A stretch of 64,000 nt of DNA from Sulfitobacter noctilucicola (GTDB lineage Bacteria; Pseudomonadota; Alphaproteobacteria; Rhodobacterales; Rhodobacteraceae), in assembly GCF_000622385.1 (NCBI RefSeq), contig NZ_JASD01000008.1, forward strand, positions 2,852,001-2,916,000, in the 5' to 3' direction. Of this stretch, positions 8,718 to 19,476 are shown piece after piece (position 1 is the first letter of the stretch; every line of letters starts with the position of its first letter). The notes under the pieces are model-generated. The model saw only the letters and a list, made by a program, of their open reading frames with translations. It was not told the origin of the DNA and ran no database searches. A program made the translations under genes and the position numbers.

Positions 8718-9065
8718 ATTAATTCTTGGATAACGATGGGAAGACTAGGGGGTCGTACCTTTAAGCACCGAATGATGCATTCTAGGGCTTAGGTATTCCT
8801 AAACACATTCTTTTGCGCCGATGTGCGATAGCGCGGCCAGCGTGATGGAGCAGCTATCAGGCAATGAATGACAGCTGTTCGGCAAGGGGTTTCATGCACT
8901 TACAAATTTCTCTAATACTATGCGCAACATGATGGATCACATGCACAATTGATACGACGGTACGCGCGGATTTGCGCAGCGTTTCAGCAGTATCTAAGTG
9001 CACGGTTCGATCGTGGTAATTGACAAGGCGGCAGATCAAAGGCCGACGCATTCGAGGGTTCTAAA
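8718..9065. other. 348-base region without a recognised gene
   Basis: No convincing ORF, RNA gene or strong terminator seen. It is more A/T-rich than its surroundings. Small inverted repeats are TTAGG-TATT-CCTAA near 8789-8802 and GAATG-atG-CATTC near 8770-8782. An AT-rich stretch with TAATAC near 8910 could be a promoter -10 for the downstream lipoprotein and nuoG, but the match is weak. Reading frames on the minus strand here (8857-9051) have no family features. Confidence 0.5.
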
Positions 9066-9398
9066 ATGATCAGATTGTGTGTGGCGGGCCTGCTGGCCAT
9101 TGGGGTTCTGGGTGGCTGTGCGAATAGCAAGAACCGTCTGGCATTTGACGGGCAGTACTTCCGGACGAAAGTTGCAAAAGTGGACGGCCAGCGGGACATC
9201 TTTACGGTACGTATCCGCGACGTTTCCCGCTCGCTTGACGGCGCGCGCGAAGCGGGGCGGCACGCAGGCGTATCCTACTGTGTCAAAAATTACGGCGATT
9301 CCGATATTACCTGGTCTGTCGGGCCGGATACACCGCCCGAACAGTTGCAGATCAGCGATGATACATTGGTGTTTCAGGGCATTTGCCCTCAGCGATAA
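9066..9398 (+). CDS. Putative lipoprotein in the nuo cluster
   Basis: A 110-residue product with a short positive N-terminus, a hydrophobic stretch and a lipobox LGGC at residues 15-18, so it is probably lipidated at C18. The mature part has two further cysteines (SYCVKN and GICPQR) that could pair. No family recognised. It stands 122 bases before the next secreted protein and belongs to the accessory genes between nuoF and nuoG. Confidence 0.75.
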   Translation: MIRLCVAGLLAIGVLGGCANSKNRLAFDGQYFRTKVAKVDGQRDIFTVRIRDVSRSLDGAREAGRHAGVSYCVKNYGDSDITWSVGPDTPPEQLQISDDTLVFQGICPQR

Positions 9399-9514
9399 AT
9401 CGGGGCATAAGGACGCCAGCATGACACAGGCCAGCCCCTGTTATTGCATAACACCGGGACCCCAACCCATGTTGGATAAAGGCGAAAACGCCCTGACCAC
9501 ATGAGGAAGAGCAC

Positions 9515-9916
9515 ATGAGATACCTGATTGCAGCACTATTGGGTGCAAGCCTGCTGACCACCCCCGCGATGGCCAAGCCACCGCTGCGCGAGGTGTCGGC
9601 GATTGACGACGCTTTGTTTGATCTTGGTATTGCCGACATCGTGCGCAAAAACTGCCCGACCATCTCTGCCCGCATGTTCAAAGCGATCGGATATGTGCGC
9701 AATCTTGAGAAAAAGGCGCGCGGAATGGGCTACTCCCAGACCGAGATTGATGCCTATACAGACAGCGATGCAGAAAAGAACCGGTTGCGGGCCAAAGCCG
9801 CTACATTTTTCCGCGCACGGGGGGTCGATACTTCTGACCCGCAGAGCTATTGTGCGCTAGGGCTGGAAGAGATTCAAAAAGCGAGCCGGATCGGTTCGCT
9901 CCTGAGAGCAAAGTGA
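9515..9916 (+). CDS. Secreted protein, DUF5333-like
   Basis: A 133-residue protein with a clear signal peptide ([20 protein letters not shown], cleavage after AMA). The ATG follows GAGGAAGA. The mature region is mostly helical by composition, with two cysteines (KNCPTI and SYCALG). Size and pattern fit the DUF5333 family of Rhodobacterales as I remember it; function unknown. It stops four bases before the nuoG start, so it is co-transcribed with nuoG. Confidence 0.75.
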   Translation: MRYLIAALLGASLLTTPAMAKPPLREVSAIDDALFDLGIADIVRKNCPTISARMFKAIGYVRNLEKKARGMGYSQTEIDAYTDSDAEKNRLRAKAATFFRARGVDTSDPQSYCALGLEEIQKASRIGSLLRAK

Positions 9917-9920
9917 ACCT

Positions 9921-11936
9921 ATGAGCGACCTCAAGAAGATCATCATCGACGGCAAGGAAGTTGAGACGGATGGGGCCATGACCCTGATCCAGGCGTGCGA
10001 GCAGGCGGGCGTTGAAATTCCGCGTTTCTGCTATCACGAACGTTTGTCGATTGCCGGCAACTGTCGCATGTGTCTGGTCGAGGTTGTTGGCGGTCCGCCC
10101 AAGCCTGCCGCGTCCTGCGCGATGCAGGTGCGTGATCTGCGTCCCGGTCCCGAAGGCCAGCCACCCGTGGTGAAAACCAACAGCCCGATGGTCAAGAAAG
10201 CGCGCGAAGGCGTGATGGAATTCCTGTTGATCAATCACCCGCTGGATTGCCCTATCTGCGACCAGGGCGGCGAGTGTGATTTGCAGGATCAGGCGATGGC
10301 TTACGGCGTCGACTTCAGCCGCTATCGCGAGCCGAAACGTGCGACCGAGGATCTGGATCTGGGGCCGTTGGTCGAAACCCACATGACGCGCTGCATTTCG
10401 TGCACGCGTTGTGTCCGTTTCACCACCGAAGTCGCGGGCATCCACAAGATGGGCCAGACTGGTCGCGGCGAAGATGCCGAGATTACGTCCTACTTGGGTG
10501 AGACACTCGATTCGAATTTGCAGGGCAACATCATTGACCTGTGTCCGGTCGGCGCGCTGGTGTCCAAGCCCTATGCGTTCACGGCACGCCCGTGGGAACT
10601 GACCAAGACCGAATCCATCGATGTGATGGATGCGCTGGGGTCCAACATCCGTGTGGATACCAAAGGCCGCGAAGTGATGCGGTTCCTGCCGCGCAACCAT
10701 GACGGCGTGAACGAGGAATGGATTTCCGACAAGACACGCTTTGTCTGGGATGGTCTGCGCCGTCAGCGTCTAGACACACCCTACATCCGTGAAAACGGCA
10801 AGTTACGCAAAGCCGAGTGGCCTGAAGCACTGGCAGCTGCCGCTGCCGCGATGAAAGGCAAGAAAATCGGTGGTCTGATCGGTGATCTGGTTTCTGTTGA
10901 AGCGGCTTACGCCTTGAAGAGCCTTGTCGAAGGTCAAGGCGGTTCGGTCGAATGCCGGACAGACGGGGCAAAACTGCCTGCGGGCAACCGGTCGGGCTAT
11001 GTCGGTACAGCAACAGTCGAAGACCTCGACACGGCTGAGGCGATTATGCTGATCGGCGCGAACCCAGCGGTTGAAGCGCCTGTTTTGAATGCACGTATTC
11101 GCAAGGCGTGGACCAAAGGCTGTGGCGTTGGTGTCGTTGGGCCGGATGTTGAGCTGACCTACGAAACAATGCACATCAGCGATGATCCGACAAAGATGAC
11201 GGAACTGCTGACGCGCGACCATTCCGATGTAGCCGAAAAGCAATCGGTGATCATCATCGGGCAGGGCGCATTGGCGCGTCCCGATGGCGAAGCGGTTTTG
11301 GCCGAAGCAATGGCGCTCGCGGAAAGCACAAAGTCTACATTCATGGTGCTGCACACAGCAGCAGGCCGCGTGGGTGCGATGGACATCGGGGCCACAGCCG
11401 AGAACGGCATCACCGATATTCTGGAAGCCGAGGTGATCTATAACCTTGGTGCCGACGAAGGTGACATTCCTGCCGGTCCGTTTGTCATCTATCAGGGCAG
11501 CCACGGCGACCGTGGTGCGCACCGCGCCGATATCATTCTGCCGGGTGCGGCTTTTACCGAAGAGCCGGGCTTGTTTGTGAACACCGAAGGTCGTCCGCAA
11601 ATCGCGCAACGTGCGAGCTTTGCGCCCGGCCAGGCGAAAGAGAACTGGGCAATCCTGCGGGCGTTGTCGGCAGAGCTTGACGCGGTACTGCCGTTCGATT
11701 CCATTGCCGCCCTGCGTCAGTCCTTGGTCAAGGACGTGCCCCATCTGGGTGATGTTGATGTAGTTGCCGAAAATGAATGGCAGCCTTTGGCACGTGGTAC
11801 GGTTTCAAGCGATCCTTTCCAGCCTGCGATTGCTGATTTTTATCTGAGCAATCCGATTGCGCGGGCATCCGCGTTGATGGCCGAGCTGTCTGCCAATGCG
11901 GCAGCACGCAATGCCAAACCCATGGCGGCGGAGTGA
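9921..11936 (+). CDS. nuoG: NADH-quinone oxidoreductase subunit G (75 kDa)
   Basis: Largest peripheral-arm subunit, carrying three clusters of the electron wire. The 2Fe-2S N1b ligands are C37, C48, C51 and C66. The N5 4Fe-4S ligands are H106, C110, C113 and C119 ([14 protein letters not shown]). The N4 set begins C158, C161 and C164 (CISCTRC). The molybdopterin-like C-terminal domain follows. At 671 residues it is the mitochondrial/alphaproteobacterial type, without the extra N7 cluster motif I would look for in longer enzymes. Its TGA overlaps a possible GTG start of the next lipoprotein gene. Confidence 0.97.
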   Translation: MSDLKKIIIDGKEVETDGAMTLIQACEQAGVEIPRFCYHERLSIAGNCRMCLVEVVGGPPKPAASCAMQVRDLRPGPEGQPPVVKTNSPMVKKAREGVMEFLLINHPLDCPICDQGGECDLQDQAMAYGVDFSRYREPKRATEDLDLGPLVETHMTRCISCTRCVRFTTEVAGIHKMGQTGRGEDAEITSYLGETLDSNLQGNIIDLCPVGALVSKPYAFTARPWELTKTESIDVMDALGSNIRVDTKGREVMRFLPRNHDGVNEEWISDKTRFVWDGLRRQRLDTPYIRENGKLRKAEWPEALAAAAAAMKGKKIGGLIGDLVSVEAAYALKSLVEGQGGSVECRTDGAKLPAGNRSGYVGTATVEDLDTAEAIMLIGANPAVEAPVLNARIRKAWTKGCGVGVVGPDVELTYETMHISDDPTKMTELLTRDHSDVAEKQSVIIIGQGALARPDGEAVLAEAMALAESTKSTFMVLHTAAGRVGAMDIGATAENGITDILEAEVIYNLGADEGDIPAGPFVIYQGSHGDRGAHRADIILPGAAFTEEPGLFVNTEGRPQIAQRASFAPGQAKENWAILRALSAELDAVLPFDSIAALRQSLVKDVPHLGDVDVVAENEWQPLARGTVSSDPFQPAIADFYLSNPIARASALMAELSANAAARNAKPMAAE

Positions 11937-12328
11937 GAGTGATGATGGCCCTGACCGCACTGGGGCCGCTTTTGATGGGGGCCGCCTGTGCGCCGCAAGT
12001 GCCTGTGGCCTCCGATTTTATACCTGATTACAAGGGCGTAGAGACAGCATTGCTCGATGGTGATCTGGTGCAGTTCAAGGTGGCCATGACCAACGCACTT
12101 AGCAGTCAGGATGTCGCGGATTATGCGGAATGTGCGGCTGCGCAATATACGCTCATTCGTGGCTACGGATTCGCAAGACATGTGCGCACAAATGTGGATC
12201 AAGAGGCTGGCCTTTGGCGGGGCGATGCTGTTTATACGATCTCGCCGAGCTTGCCACGTGGCATAAAGACAATCGATGCCGAAGTCACAGTTGCAAACTG
12301 TGTCGAGAAGGGCATTCCGAGGGTATGA
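11933..12328 (+). CDS. Putative lipoprotein between nuoG and nuoH
   Basis: Hypothetical protein of up to 131 residues. Candidate starts are GTG 11933 (overlapping the nuoG stop), GTG 11939, ATG 11942 and ATG 11945. All give a signal sequence ending MGAAC-AP, a near-lipobox (Gly at -3 is non-standard), so lipidation is likely but not certain. The mature part has two cysteines (AECAAA and ANCVEK). No family recognised. It is the third envelope-targeted product in the operon, 21 bases before nuoH. Confidence 0.7.
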   Translation: MRVMMALTALGPLLMGAACAPQVPVASDFIPDYKGVETALLDGDLVQFKVAMTNALSSQDVADYAECAAAQYTLIRGYGFARHVRTNVDQEAGLWRGDAVYTISPSLPRGIKTIDAEVTVANCVEKGIPRV

Positions 12329-12349
12329 TGGACGGGATTTTTAGGGACA

Positions 12350-13384
12350 ATGGCTGAATTCTTTACGCAAACCGGCCTTGGTATGGGGCTTTTGCTGGTC
12401 GGGCAGGTTCTCCTGCTTGTGGTGCCCTTGCTGCTGGCGCTGGCCTTTCTGATGTACGCGGACCGCAAGATCTGGGCCGCTGTGATGATGCGGCGCGGGC
12501 CCAACGTGGTTGGTGTCTTTGGTCTGCTGCAATCATTCGCGGACTTTCTGAAGTATATCGTCAAAGAAGTGGTCGTACCTGCGGGGGCCGACCGTCCGGT
12601 TTTCTTTCTGGCTCCGATGATCTCGTTCGTAATGGCGATGATCGCATGGGCGGTGATCCCGTTTAACGACGGTTGGGTGCTGTCCGATATTAACGTGGCC
12701 ATTCTGTATGTCTTCGCCATCTCCTCGCTTGAGGTGTACGGAGTTATCATGGGCGGATGGGCGTCGAACTCCAAATACCCGTTCCTCGGATCGCTTCGCT
12801 CTGCCGCTCAGATGATTTCATACGAAGTTTCCATCGGTCTGATTATCATTGGTGTGATTATCTCGACCGGCTCAATGAACTTCGGCTCTATTGTTGCAGC
12901 ACAAGAAGGCGGCGGTGGCATCCTGCACTGGTATTTCCTGCCGCACTTCCCGATGCTGATCCTGTTCTTTATCTCGGCCCTGGCCGAAACAAACCGTCCG
13001 CCGTTTGACCTGCCGGAGGCGGAATCAGAACTGGTTGCGGGCTATCAGGTTGAATATTCGTCCACGCCGTTCCTGCTGTTCATGATTGGTGAACTGGTGG
13101 CCGTGGTCCTGATGTGCGCGCTGGTGTCGCTGCTGTTCCTTGGCGGATGGTTGTCGCCTGTGGCATTCCTGCCGGACGGTTTCTTCTGGATGTTCATCAA
13201 GATGCTCTTTGTCTTCTTCATGTTCTCCATGGTGAAGGCGATCACGCCGCGCTACCGCTACGACCAGCTGATGCGTCTGGGCTGGAAAGTCTTCCTGCCG
13301 TTCAGCCTGTTCTGGGTTGTGTTTGTGGCCTTCGCGGCGAAATTCGAATGGTTCTGGGGCATCTATGCCCGCTGGCCGATGTGA
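12350..13384 (+). CDS. nuoH: NADH-quinone oxidoreductase subunit H
   Basis: Membrane subunit (ND1 homologue) that joins the quinone site to the proton-pumping arm. The 344-residue product has about eight membrane helices. Family signatures are [19 protein letters not shown] near residues 32-50, and [21 protein letters not shown] near residues 209-229, whose acidic residues line the coupling channel. It lies seven bases before nuoI. Confidence 0.98.
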   Translation: MAEFFTQTGLGMGLLLVGQVLLLVVPLLLALAFLMYADRKIWAAVMMRRGPNVVGVFGLLQSFADFLKYIVKEVVVPAGADRPVFFLAPMISFVMAMIAWAVIPFNDGWVLSDINVAILYVFAISSLEVYGVIMGGWASNSKYPFLGSLRSAAQMISYEVSIGLIIIGVIISTGSMNFGSIVAAQEGGGGILHWYFLPHFPMLILFFISALAETNRPPFDLPEAESELVAGYQVEYSSTPFLLFMIGELVAVVLMCALVSLLFLGGWLSPVAFLPDGFFWMFIKMLFVFFMFSMVKAITPRYRYDQLMRLGWKVFLPFSLFWVVFVAFAAKFEWFWGIYARWPM

Positions 13385-13391
13385 GGATGAT

Positions 13392-13886
13392 ATGAGCCAA
13401 ACAGATTTCTCCCGCAAAGCCGGATACTTCCTGCTGACCGACTACGTGAAGGCGTTCATGCTGGGCATGCGCTACTTCTTTGCGCCGAAGGTGACGTTGA
13501 ACTACCCGCATGAAAAGGGGCCTTTGTCACCGCGTTTCCGTGGGGAGCACGCCTTGCGTCGCTATCCCAACGGGGAAGAGCGCTGCATCGCCTGCAAACT
13601 TTGCGAAGCGGTATGTCCTGCACAAGCCATCACAATCGATGCGGAGCCGCGCATTGACGGCTCGCGTCGCACGACTCGCTATGACATCGACATGACCAAG
13701 TGCATCTACTGCGGTTTCTGTCAGGAAGCCTGTCCGGTCGATGCGATTGTCGAAGGTCCGAACTTCGAATTCTCGACCGAAACCCGCGAAGAGCTTTACT
13801 ACGACAAAGAAAAGCTGCTCGACAATGGCGAGCGTTGGGAAGCAGAGATCGCGCGAAACCTTGAGATGGACGCGCCTTACAGATGA
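13392..13886 (+). CDS. nuoI: NADH-quinone oxidoreductase subunit I (23 kDa)
   Basis: Ferredoxin-like subunit with two 4Fe-4S clusters, N6a and N6b. The two CxxCxxCxxxCP motifs are present: [12 protein letters not shown] and [12 protein letters not shown]. The product is 164 residues. I chose ATG 13392 ([11 protein letters not shown]) over the longer frame starting at 13317, which would overlap nuoH. The stop overlaps the next gene by four bases (ATGA). Confidence 0.98.
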   Translation: MSQTDFSRKAGYFLLTDYVKAFMLGMRYFFAPKVTLNYPHEKGPLSPRFRGEHALRRYPNGEERCIACKLCEAVCPAQAITIDAEPRIDGSRRTTRYDIDMTKCIYCGFCQEACPVDAIVEGPNFEFSTETREELYYDKEKLLDNGERWEAEIARNLEMDAPYR

Positions 13887-14281
13887 GCCTGAATGCGCCA
13901 CATAACGACACCTATGCGAAGGGCAAGGCCCTGTCAGAGCAGGTCAATCCGGGCATGGAGGACGCGTTGCGCGCCCGCTATGACGCATTGGTTCCTGGTA
14001 TGGCGCGCACGGTTGTGGATGTGGCCTATGGCCAGTTTTATGCACGCGGCACTGTGGACGAGAAGACGCGTCTTTTGGCGACCGTCGCAGCGCTGACTGC
14101 TCTTGGTGGCCAGACGCGGCCTCAGCTTAAGGTGAATATCGCCAGTGCGCGGGCGGTCGGTGCAAGCCGCGAAGAGATCTGCGAGATTATTTTCCAGATG
14201 GCGCTTTATGGCGGTCTGCCGTCCATGATCAACGCGCTGAATGGTGCGCTTGAAGTCTTCGAAGCAGAGGACGCAGAATGA
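13883..14281 (+). CDS. Carboxymuconolactone decarboxylase-like protein, copy 1
   Basis: A 132-residue alpha-helical protein with the CMD pattern: [57 protein letters not shown]. It has a single cysteine (C100) and no CxxC pair, so it is not an AhpD-type peroxidase; it is closer to the gamma-CMD group. The ring-cleavage substrate is not implied: no other protocatechuate genes are near. It is coupled to nuoI by ATGA and to the second CMD gene by ATGA. Confidence 0.85.
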   Translation: MSLNAPHNDTYAKGKALSEQVNPGMEDALRARYDALVPGMARTVVDVAYGQFYARGTVDEKTRLLATVAALTALGGQTRPQLKVNIASARAVGASREEICEIIFQMALYGGLPSMINALNGALEVFEAEDAE

Positions 14282-14679
14282 ACGATCCCATCAATCCTTT
14301 TGAAGCGATGATGAAGCAGGCGCAGGAGATGACCAAAGCATTTCCGGCGGCGGATGCGTTTTCGCCAAAGGTGTTTGAAGCGATGATGGGAACGATGCCC
14401 AAGGACGTTATGGAAATGTTCTTTGGCAACGGGATCAACACGGACGGGCTGGACGCGCGCACGCGCCTTTTGCTGACGCTTGCCGGTCTGACGATGCAGG
14501 GGGCGCAGAACGATACTGTCATCAGACAAACCGTGCGTCACGCATTGGAGGCAGGGGCCTCTGAGCAACATATCAAAGAAGCAATTGCGCAGATGTCGGT
14601 CTTTGCCGGCCTGCCAGCCATGACCCGCGCGATGGATTTCGCAGCCCAGGTCTTTGACGAAAAAGAGGATGACGCATGA
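14278..14679 (+). CDS. Carboxymuconolactone decarboxylase-like protein, copy 2
   Basis: A 133-residue paralogue of the preceding gene. An N-terminal extension of about 45 residues rich in Met and Phe precedes the CMD core ([51 protein letters not shown]). It has no cysteine at all; the position of C100 of copy 1 is Lys. It therefore cannot do thiol chemistry and may be a structural partner, possibly in a hetero-oligomer. It overlaps both neighbours by four bases (ATGA), the second being nuoJ. Confidence 0.8.
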   Translation: MNDPINPFEAMMKQAQEMTKAFPAADAFSPKVFEAMMGTMPKDVMEMFFGNGINTDGLDARTRLLLTLAGLTMQGAQNDTVIRQTVRHALEAGASEQHIKEAIAQMSVFAGLPAMTRAMDFAAQVFDEKEDDA

Positions 14680-15278
14680 GTGTCTTTTCATTCTACCTGT
14701 TTGCGATCTGTGTGGTCGGGGGCGGACTATTTACGGTGATCAGCCGGAACCCGGTACACTCGGTGCTGTGGCTGATTTTGTCTTTCCTGTCGTCTGCGGG
14801 GCTGTTTGTTCTTTTGGGTGCCGAATTTGTCGCGATGCTTTTGATCATCGTCTATGTCGGTGCCGTGGCTGTGCTTTTCCTCTTCGTTGTCATGATGCTC
14901 GACGTCGATTTCGCCGAACTCAAAGCGGAGATGGCCAGATACATGCCATTGGCACTGTTGATCGGACTTGTGATCCTGATGCAGTTCGTGATGGCCTTTG
15001 GCGCATGGGAAAGTAACGCGGCTGCCGAAGGTCTGCGCACGCAGGTGACAGACCTCTCTGTTCAAAATACAGCAGCGCTAGGTCTTGTGCTTTACGACGA
15101 ATATTTTCTGATCTTCCAACTGGCCGGTCTTATTCTGCTGGTGGCGATGATCGGGGCGATCGTTCTGACGTTGCGCCACCGGGTGGACGTCAAGCGACAG
15201 GATGTGGTTGCGCAAATGATGCGTGATCCTGCCAAGACGATGGAGCTGAAGGACGTGAAGCCGGGGCAGGGCCTGTAA
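14676..15278 (+). CDS. nuoJ: NADH-quinone oxidoreductase subunit J
   Basis: Membrane subunit (ND6 homologue) with five hydrophobic helices, 200 residues. The conserved segment [26 protein letters not shown] includes the region of the pi-bulge helix that moves during coupling. Its start is coupled to the second CMD-like gene. A 31-base gap separates it from a micro-ORF that precedes nuoK. Confidence 0.97.
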   Translation: MSVFSFYLFAICVVGGGLFTVISRNPVHSVLWLILSFLSSAGLFVLLGAEFVAMLLIIVYVGAVAVLFLFVVMMLDVDFAELKAEMARYMPLALLIGLVILMQFVMAFGAWESNAAAEGLRTQVTDLSVQNTAALGLVLYDEYFLIFQLAGLILLVAMIGAIVLTLRHRVDVKRQDVVAQMMRDPAKTMELKDVKPGQGL

Positions 15279-15309
15279 GGCAGCGCTGGCATATTGAAGG
15301 GCGAAACTG

Positions 15310-15384
15310 ATGTCGAGAAATACAATCGTGGTGCTGGTGGTGGTCTTGATCGTGCTACTGGGCGGCTACGGGTTCATGGGCTGA
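15310..15384 (+). CDS. 24-residue single-helix membrane peptide
   Basis: An ATG at 15310, nine bases after GAAGG (15296-15300), opens a 24-codon frame: MSRNTIV followed by an uninterrupted Val/Leu/Ile run and ending GGYGFMG. It would be a single transmembrane helix with a short basic N-terminus. It sits between nuoJ and nuoK on the coding strand. A ribosome site, a clean hydrophobic span and position support a real microprotein, but length alone cannot prove it. A role as an assembly or stability peptide of the membrane arm is inference. Confidence 0.5.
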   Translation: MSRNTIVVLVVVLIVLLGGYGFMG

Positions 15385-15491
15385 CACGGCCGGGTCGGTT
15401 TCGACCCACATGACATAAGAAAGGCCCTAAGCGGGCAACATGGCTGGTTTCTTTGAAAGAAGGCGGTCAAGGACAGAAAGACGGAACTACG

Positions 15492-15797
15492 ATGATCGGA
15501 CTTGAACATTACCTGACGGTGGCGGCGACGCTGTTTGTCATTGGCATCTTCGGCCTCTTCCTCAACCGCAAGAACGTCATCATCCTGCTGATGAGCATCG
15601 AACTGATGCTGCTCGCGGTGAATATCAATCTTGTCGCTTTCTCCAGTTTTCTGGGCGACTTGGTCGGGCAGGTCTTTACCTTGTTTGTCCTTACCGTGGC
15701 CGCCGCAGAGGCGGCGATCGGTCTGGCCATTCTGGTCTGCTTCTTCCGCAACCGTGGCACGATCGCGGTTGAAGACGTCAACGTGATGAAGGGCTAA
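15492..15797 (+). CDS. nuoK: NADH-quinone oxidoreductase subunit K
   Basis: Membrane subunit (ND4L homologue) of 101 residues with three helices. Key acidic residues appear in [17 protein letters not shown] and [14 protein letters not shown], the two buried glutamates of the proton path. I start it at ATG 15492 ([10 protein letters not shown]); the longer frame from 15453 adds an unlikely hydrophilic leader. Confidence 0.97.
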   Translation: MIGLEHYLTVAATLFVIGIFGLFLNRKNVIILLMSIELMLLAVNINLVAFSSFLGDLVGQVFTLFVLTVAAAEAAIGLAILVCFFRNRGTIAVEDVNVMKG

Positions 15798-15803
15798 AGG
15801 CAC

Positions 15804-17903
15804 ATGGAAACCATCATCCTTTTCGCCCCGCTGGTCGGCGCATTGATCGCGGGCTTCGGTTGGAAAATCATCGGTGAGACTGCAGCACAGTGGATCTCGA
15901 CGGGCTTGTTGTTCCTGGCAGCTGCTTTTTCATGGATTGTGTTCCTGTCGCTGGACGGCCCGACGGAGCACATCCAAATCCTGCGCTTTATCGAATCCGG
16001 TAGCCTGAGCACGGATTGGTCGATCCGCATGGACCGGCTAACAGCAATCATGTTGATTGTGGTGACCAGTGTTTCGGCGCTCGTGCACCTCTATTCATTC
16101 GGCTACATGGCGCATGACGACAACTTTGCGGGCGAGAATGAAAACTACCGCGCGCGTTTCTTTGCTTATCTGTCGTTCTTCACTTTTGCGATGTTGATGC
16201 TGGTGACTTCGGATAACCTGATCCAGATGTTCTTTGGCTGGGAAGGTGTTGGCGTCGCCTCATACCTCCTCATCGGCTTTTACTACAAAAAGCCAAGCGC
16301 CAACGCAGCGGCGATCAAGGCCTTTGTGGTCAACAGGGTGGGCGATTTCGGCTTTGCTTTGGGGATATTCGCGCTGTTTCTCATGACGGATAGTGTCCGT
16401 TTTGACGATATCTTTGCAGCCGCACCTGATCTGGCAGAGCAGACGATCTCGTTCCTGTGGACCGACTGGAATGCGGCGAATATGATTGCCTTCCTGCTGT
16501 TTGTGGGGGCCATGGGTAAATCGGCGCAGCTGTTCCTGCACACTTGGTTGCCCGACGCGATGGAAGGACCGACCCCAGTTTCCGCCCTGATCCACGCGGC
16601 GACCATGGTCACAGCAGGTGTTTTCCTGGTTTGCCGGATGTCTCCGATTATGGAGTTTGCGCCTGAAGCGATGATGTTTGTCACCGTGATCGGTGCCACA
16701 ACGGCCTTCTTTGCCGCCACCGTGGGTCTGGTACAGACCGACATTAAGCGCGTGATTGCTTATTCCACCTGCTCGCAGCTGGGTTATATGTTCGTCGCCG
16801 CAGGCGTTGGCATGTATTCAGCCGCGATGTTCCACCTGTTCACGCACGCGTTCTTTAAGGCGATGCTGTTCCTTGGTGCCGGTTCGGTGATCCATGCGAT
16901 GCACCACGAGCAGGACATGAACAACTACGGCGGTCTGCGCAAAAAGATCCCTTACACCTTCTGGGCAATGATGATCGGGACGCTGGCAATCACAGGTGTT
17001 GGCATTCCGCTGACGCACTTCGGATTTGCCGGGTTCCTGTCCAAAGACGCGATCATCGAAAGTGCATGGGCAGGGGGCAGCATGTACGGCTTCTGGCTTC
17101 TTGTTGTGGCTGCGGCGATGACGAGCTTCTACAGCTGGCGTCTGATGTTTCTTACGTTTTACGGCAAACCACGTGGCGACAAACACACGCATGAACACGC
17201 GCACGAAAGCCCGATGGTGATGCTTGTGCCGCTTGGCGTTCTGGCCTTGGGTGCGATCTTTGCCGGGATGATCTGGTTCAAGCCGTTCTTTGGCGATCAC
17301 AAGTACGTTGCGGATTTCTACAACATCCCGCTTGCCGAAATGGCTGAGGGTGGTGACACCCACGCGGACGGTGCCGAGGACAGCGATGGCAAGTCCGGTG
17401 ACGGGCATGGCTCGGATGAGGCGCACCATGATGCCTTTGGCGGCCAACCGGGTGAGGGAGCCTTGTACTTTGGCCCTGACAACCACGTCTTGGAAGACGC
17501 CCATGGTGCCCCCAAGTGGGTGAAGGTCAGCCCCTTCATCGCGATGGTCTTTGGCTTCCTTATGGCCATGTGGTTTTACATCTGGAACCCGAGCCTGCCT
17601 AAGCGTCTGGCCGAGAACCAGCAGCCGCTATACCAGTTCCTGCTGAACAAATGGTACTTCGACGAAATCTACAATTTCATCTTCGTACAGCCTGCCAAAG
17701 CGATTGGCCGCTTTCTTTGGAAGCGCGGTGACGGCGATGTCATCGACGGCGGCCTGAACGGTATCGCTATGGGGATCATTCCTTTCTTCACACGGCTGGC
17801 CGGTAAGGCGCAGTCCGGCTACATCTTTACCTATGCCTTTGCCATGGTGATCGGCATCGCGGTGCTGGTCACATGGATGACGCTCACCGGGGGAGCGAAA
17901 TAA
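15804..17903 (+). CDS. nuoL: NADH-quinone oxidoreductase subunit L
   Basis: Antiporter-like, proton-pumping subunit (ND5 homologue), 699 residues, with the lateral helix that runs along the membrane arm at its C-terminus. Landmarks are [19 protein letters not shown] and [30 protein letters not shown]. Between helices, near residues 455-465, is a His-rich stretch ([10 protein letters not shown]), and near residues 514-545 a hydrophilic Asp/Gly/His-rich insertion. Such insertions occur in alphaproteobacterial NuoL. The stop overlaps nuoM by one base (TAATG). Confidence 0.97.
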   Translation: METIILFAPLVGALIAGFGWKIIGETAAQWISTGLLFLAAAFSWIVFLSLDGPTEHIQILRFIESGSLSTDWSIRMDRLTAIMLIVVTSVSALVHLYSFGYMAHDDNFAGENENYRARFFAYLSFFTFAMLMLVTSDNLIQMFFGWEGVGVASYLLIGFYYKKPSANAAAIKAFVVNRVGDFGFALGIFALFLMTDSVRFDDIFAAAPDLAEQTISFLWTDWNAANMIAFLLFVGAMGKSAQLFLHTWLPDAMEGPTPVSALIHAATMVTAGVFLVCRMSPIMEFAPEAMMFVTVIGATTAFFAATVGLVQTDIKRVIAYSTCSQLGYMFVAAGVGMYSAAMFHLFTHAFFKAMLFLGAGSVIHAMHHEQDMNNYGGLRKKIPYTFWAMMIGTLAITGVGIPLTHFGFAGFLSKDAIIESAWAGGSMYGFWLLVVAAAMTSFYSWRLMFLTFYGKPRGDKHTHEHAHESPMVMLVPLGVLALGAIFAGMIWFKPFFGDHKYVADFYNIPLAEMAEGGDTHADGAEDSDGKSGDGHGSDEAHHDAFGGQPGEGALYFGPDNHVLEDAHGAPKWVKVSPFIAMVFGFLMAMWFYIWNPSLPKRLAENQQPLYQFLLNKWYFDEIYNFIFVQPAKAIGRFLWKRGDGDVIDGGLNGIAMGIIPFFTRLAGKAQSGYIFTYAFAMVIGIAVLVTWMTLTGGAK

Positions 17904-19465
17904 TGGATACCCATCTGCTTTCCATCATCACCTTTCTGCCGGCTTTTGCAGCGCTGATCCTAGCGGTGTTCCTGCGGGGGGATGACGCGGCCGCACAACG
18001 CAATGCCAAATGGCTTGCGCTGATCACAACGACGGCGACATTCTTGATCTCGCTCTTTGTTTTGTTCGAGTTTGACCCAAGCAACACGGGGTTCCAGTTC
18101 GTGACCGAAGCTGAATGGCTGTTGGGTCTGAAGTACCGGATGGGGGTCGATGGTATATCGATCCTGTTTGTGATGCTCACAACCTTCATGATGCCACTGG
18201 TTATCGTGGCCTCTTGGGCTGTCGATGTGCGGGTCAAGGAATACATGATCGCCTTCCTGATGCTTGAGACGCTCATGCTGGGCGTGTTCATGGCGCTCGA
18301 CCTGATCCTGTTCTACCTGTTCTTCGAAGCGGGTCTGATCCCGATGTTCCTGATTATTGGTATCTGGGGCGGGGCGAACCGCATCTACGCGAGCTTCAAG
18401 TTCTTCCTCTACACCTTTTTCGGTTCGGTGCTGATGCTGGTGGCGATGGTTGCAATGTTCTCGGATGCGGGCACGACCTGTATCGGGGCTTGTGACGTCA
18501 GCTTGCTGAATCATACCTTTGGTTCCGAAACATTCAGCGTTCTGGGCGTACAGATTGTGGGTGGCATGCAGACGCTTATGTTCTTGGCGTTCTTCGCAAG
18601 CTTCGCTGTGAAAATGCCGATGTGGCCTGTGCACACCTGGCTGCCGGATGCGCACGTACAGGCGCCGACAGCGGGCTCTGTTGTCCTGGCGGCGATCCTT
18701 CTGAAGATGGGCGGATACGGCTTCCTGCGCTTCTCGCTACCGATGTTCCCGGTGGGGGCAGACGTGATGGCACCTCTCGTGCTTTGGATGTCGGCCATCG
18801 CGATTGTCTATGCCAGCCTCGTGGCTTTGGTGCAGGACGATATGAAAAAGCTGATTGCCTATTCATCCGTTGCACACATGGGCTTTGTCACCATGGGTAT
18901 CTTTGCCGCCAACCAGCAGGGCGTCGACGGTGCGATCTTCCAGATGATCAGCCATGGCTTCATTTCGGGCGCTTTGTTCCTTTGTGTTGGTGTGGTCTAT
19001 GACCGGATGCACACACGTGAAATCGACGCCTATGGCGGTCTGGTAAACCGGATGCCGGTCTACGCGATGATCTTTATGCTGTTCACCATGGCCAACGTGG
19101 GCCTGCCAGGCACATCGGGCTTCGTGGGTGAATTCCTCACGCTGATGGCGGTCTTCCAGGTCAACACATGGGTTGCAGCGGTTGCGACAACTGGCGTTAT
19201 CTTCTCGGCTGCTTATGCGCTGTGGCTGTACCGCCGCGTCGTGATGGGCGAGCTGATCAAAGAAAGCCTGAAGGCAATCAAGGACATGAGCGCGCGGGAA
19301 AAATGGACCTTTGCACCGTTGGTCGTAATGACCCTGTTGCTGGGCGTCTATCCGGCGCTTGTGCTGGATATGATCGGCCCCTCGGTGTCGGCACTGGTCG
19401 AGAATTATGCATCTGCGGTGGAGGCGGCTGACACCGCCGTACAAACCGCTGAAGCCGGAAACTAA
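17903..19465 (+). CDS. nuoM: NADH-quinone oxidoreductase subunit M
   Basis: Second antiporter-like subunit (ND4 homologue), 520 residues, about 14 helices. Family markers are [18 protein letters not shown] with the key glutamate, and [30 protein letters not shown] use ATG 17903 ([10 protein letters not shown]), whose first base is the last base of the nuoL stop; an in-frame ATG at 17873 lies inside nuoL. Confidence 0.97.
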   Translation: MDTHLLSIITFLPAFAALILAVFLRGDDAAAQRNAKWLALITTTATFLISLFVLFEFDPSNTGFQFVTEAEWLLGLKYRMGVDGISILFVMLTTFMMPLVIVASWAVDVRVKEYMIAFLMLETLMLGVFMALDLILFYLFFEAGLIPMFLIIGIWGGANRIYASFKFFLYTFFGSVLMLVAMVAMFSDAGTTCIGACDVSLLNHTFGSETFSVLGVQIVGGMQTLMFLAFFASFAVKMPMWPVHTWLPDAHVQAPTAGSVVLAAILLKMGGYGFLRFSLPMFPVGADVMAPLVLWMSAIAIVYASLVALVQDDMKKLIAYSSVAHMGFVTMGIFAANQQGVDGAIFQMISHGFISGALFLCVGVVYDRMHTREIDAYGGLVNRMPVYAMIFMLFTMANVGLPGTSGFVGEFLTLMAVFQVNTWVAAVATTGVIFSAAYALWLYRRVVMGELIKESLKAIKDMSAREKWTFAPLVVMTLLLGVYPALVLDMIGPSVSALVENYASAVEAADTAVQTAEAGN

Positions 19466-19476
19466 GGAAGATCACG

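Noticed and set aside
9001..9020. GGTTCGATCG string resembling a tRNA T-loop
   Set aside because: No acceptor stem, anticodon arm or D-arm around it can be drawn.
8857..9051. Minus-strand 64-codon frame in the 348-base gap
   Set aside because: No ribosome site, His-rich random composition, and no family resemblance.
9421..9504. 27-codon ORF (MTQASPCYCITPG...) with AAGGA upstream
   Set aside because: It has a fair ribosome site and lies between two secreted-protein genes, but it has no hydrophobic span or other feature and its ends are not coupled to neighbours; support is too thin to call it.
9801..11744. Minus-strand frames of 299 and 313 codons
   Set aside because: Both are shadows of nuoG and overlap its cysteine motifs in antisense.
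16818..17504. Minus-strand 228-codon frame
   Set aside because: Antisense of the nuoL hydrophilic insertion, Arg/His-rich and without a domain.
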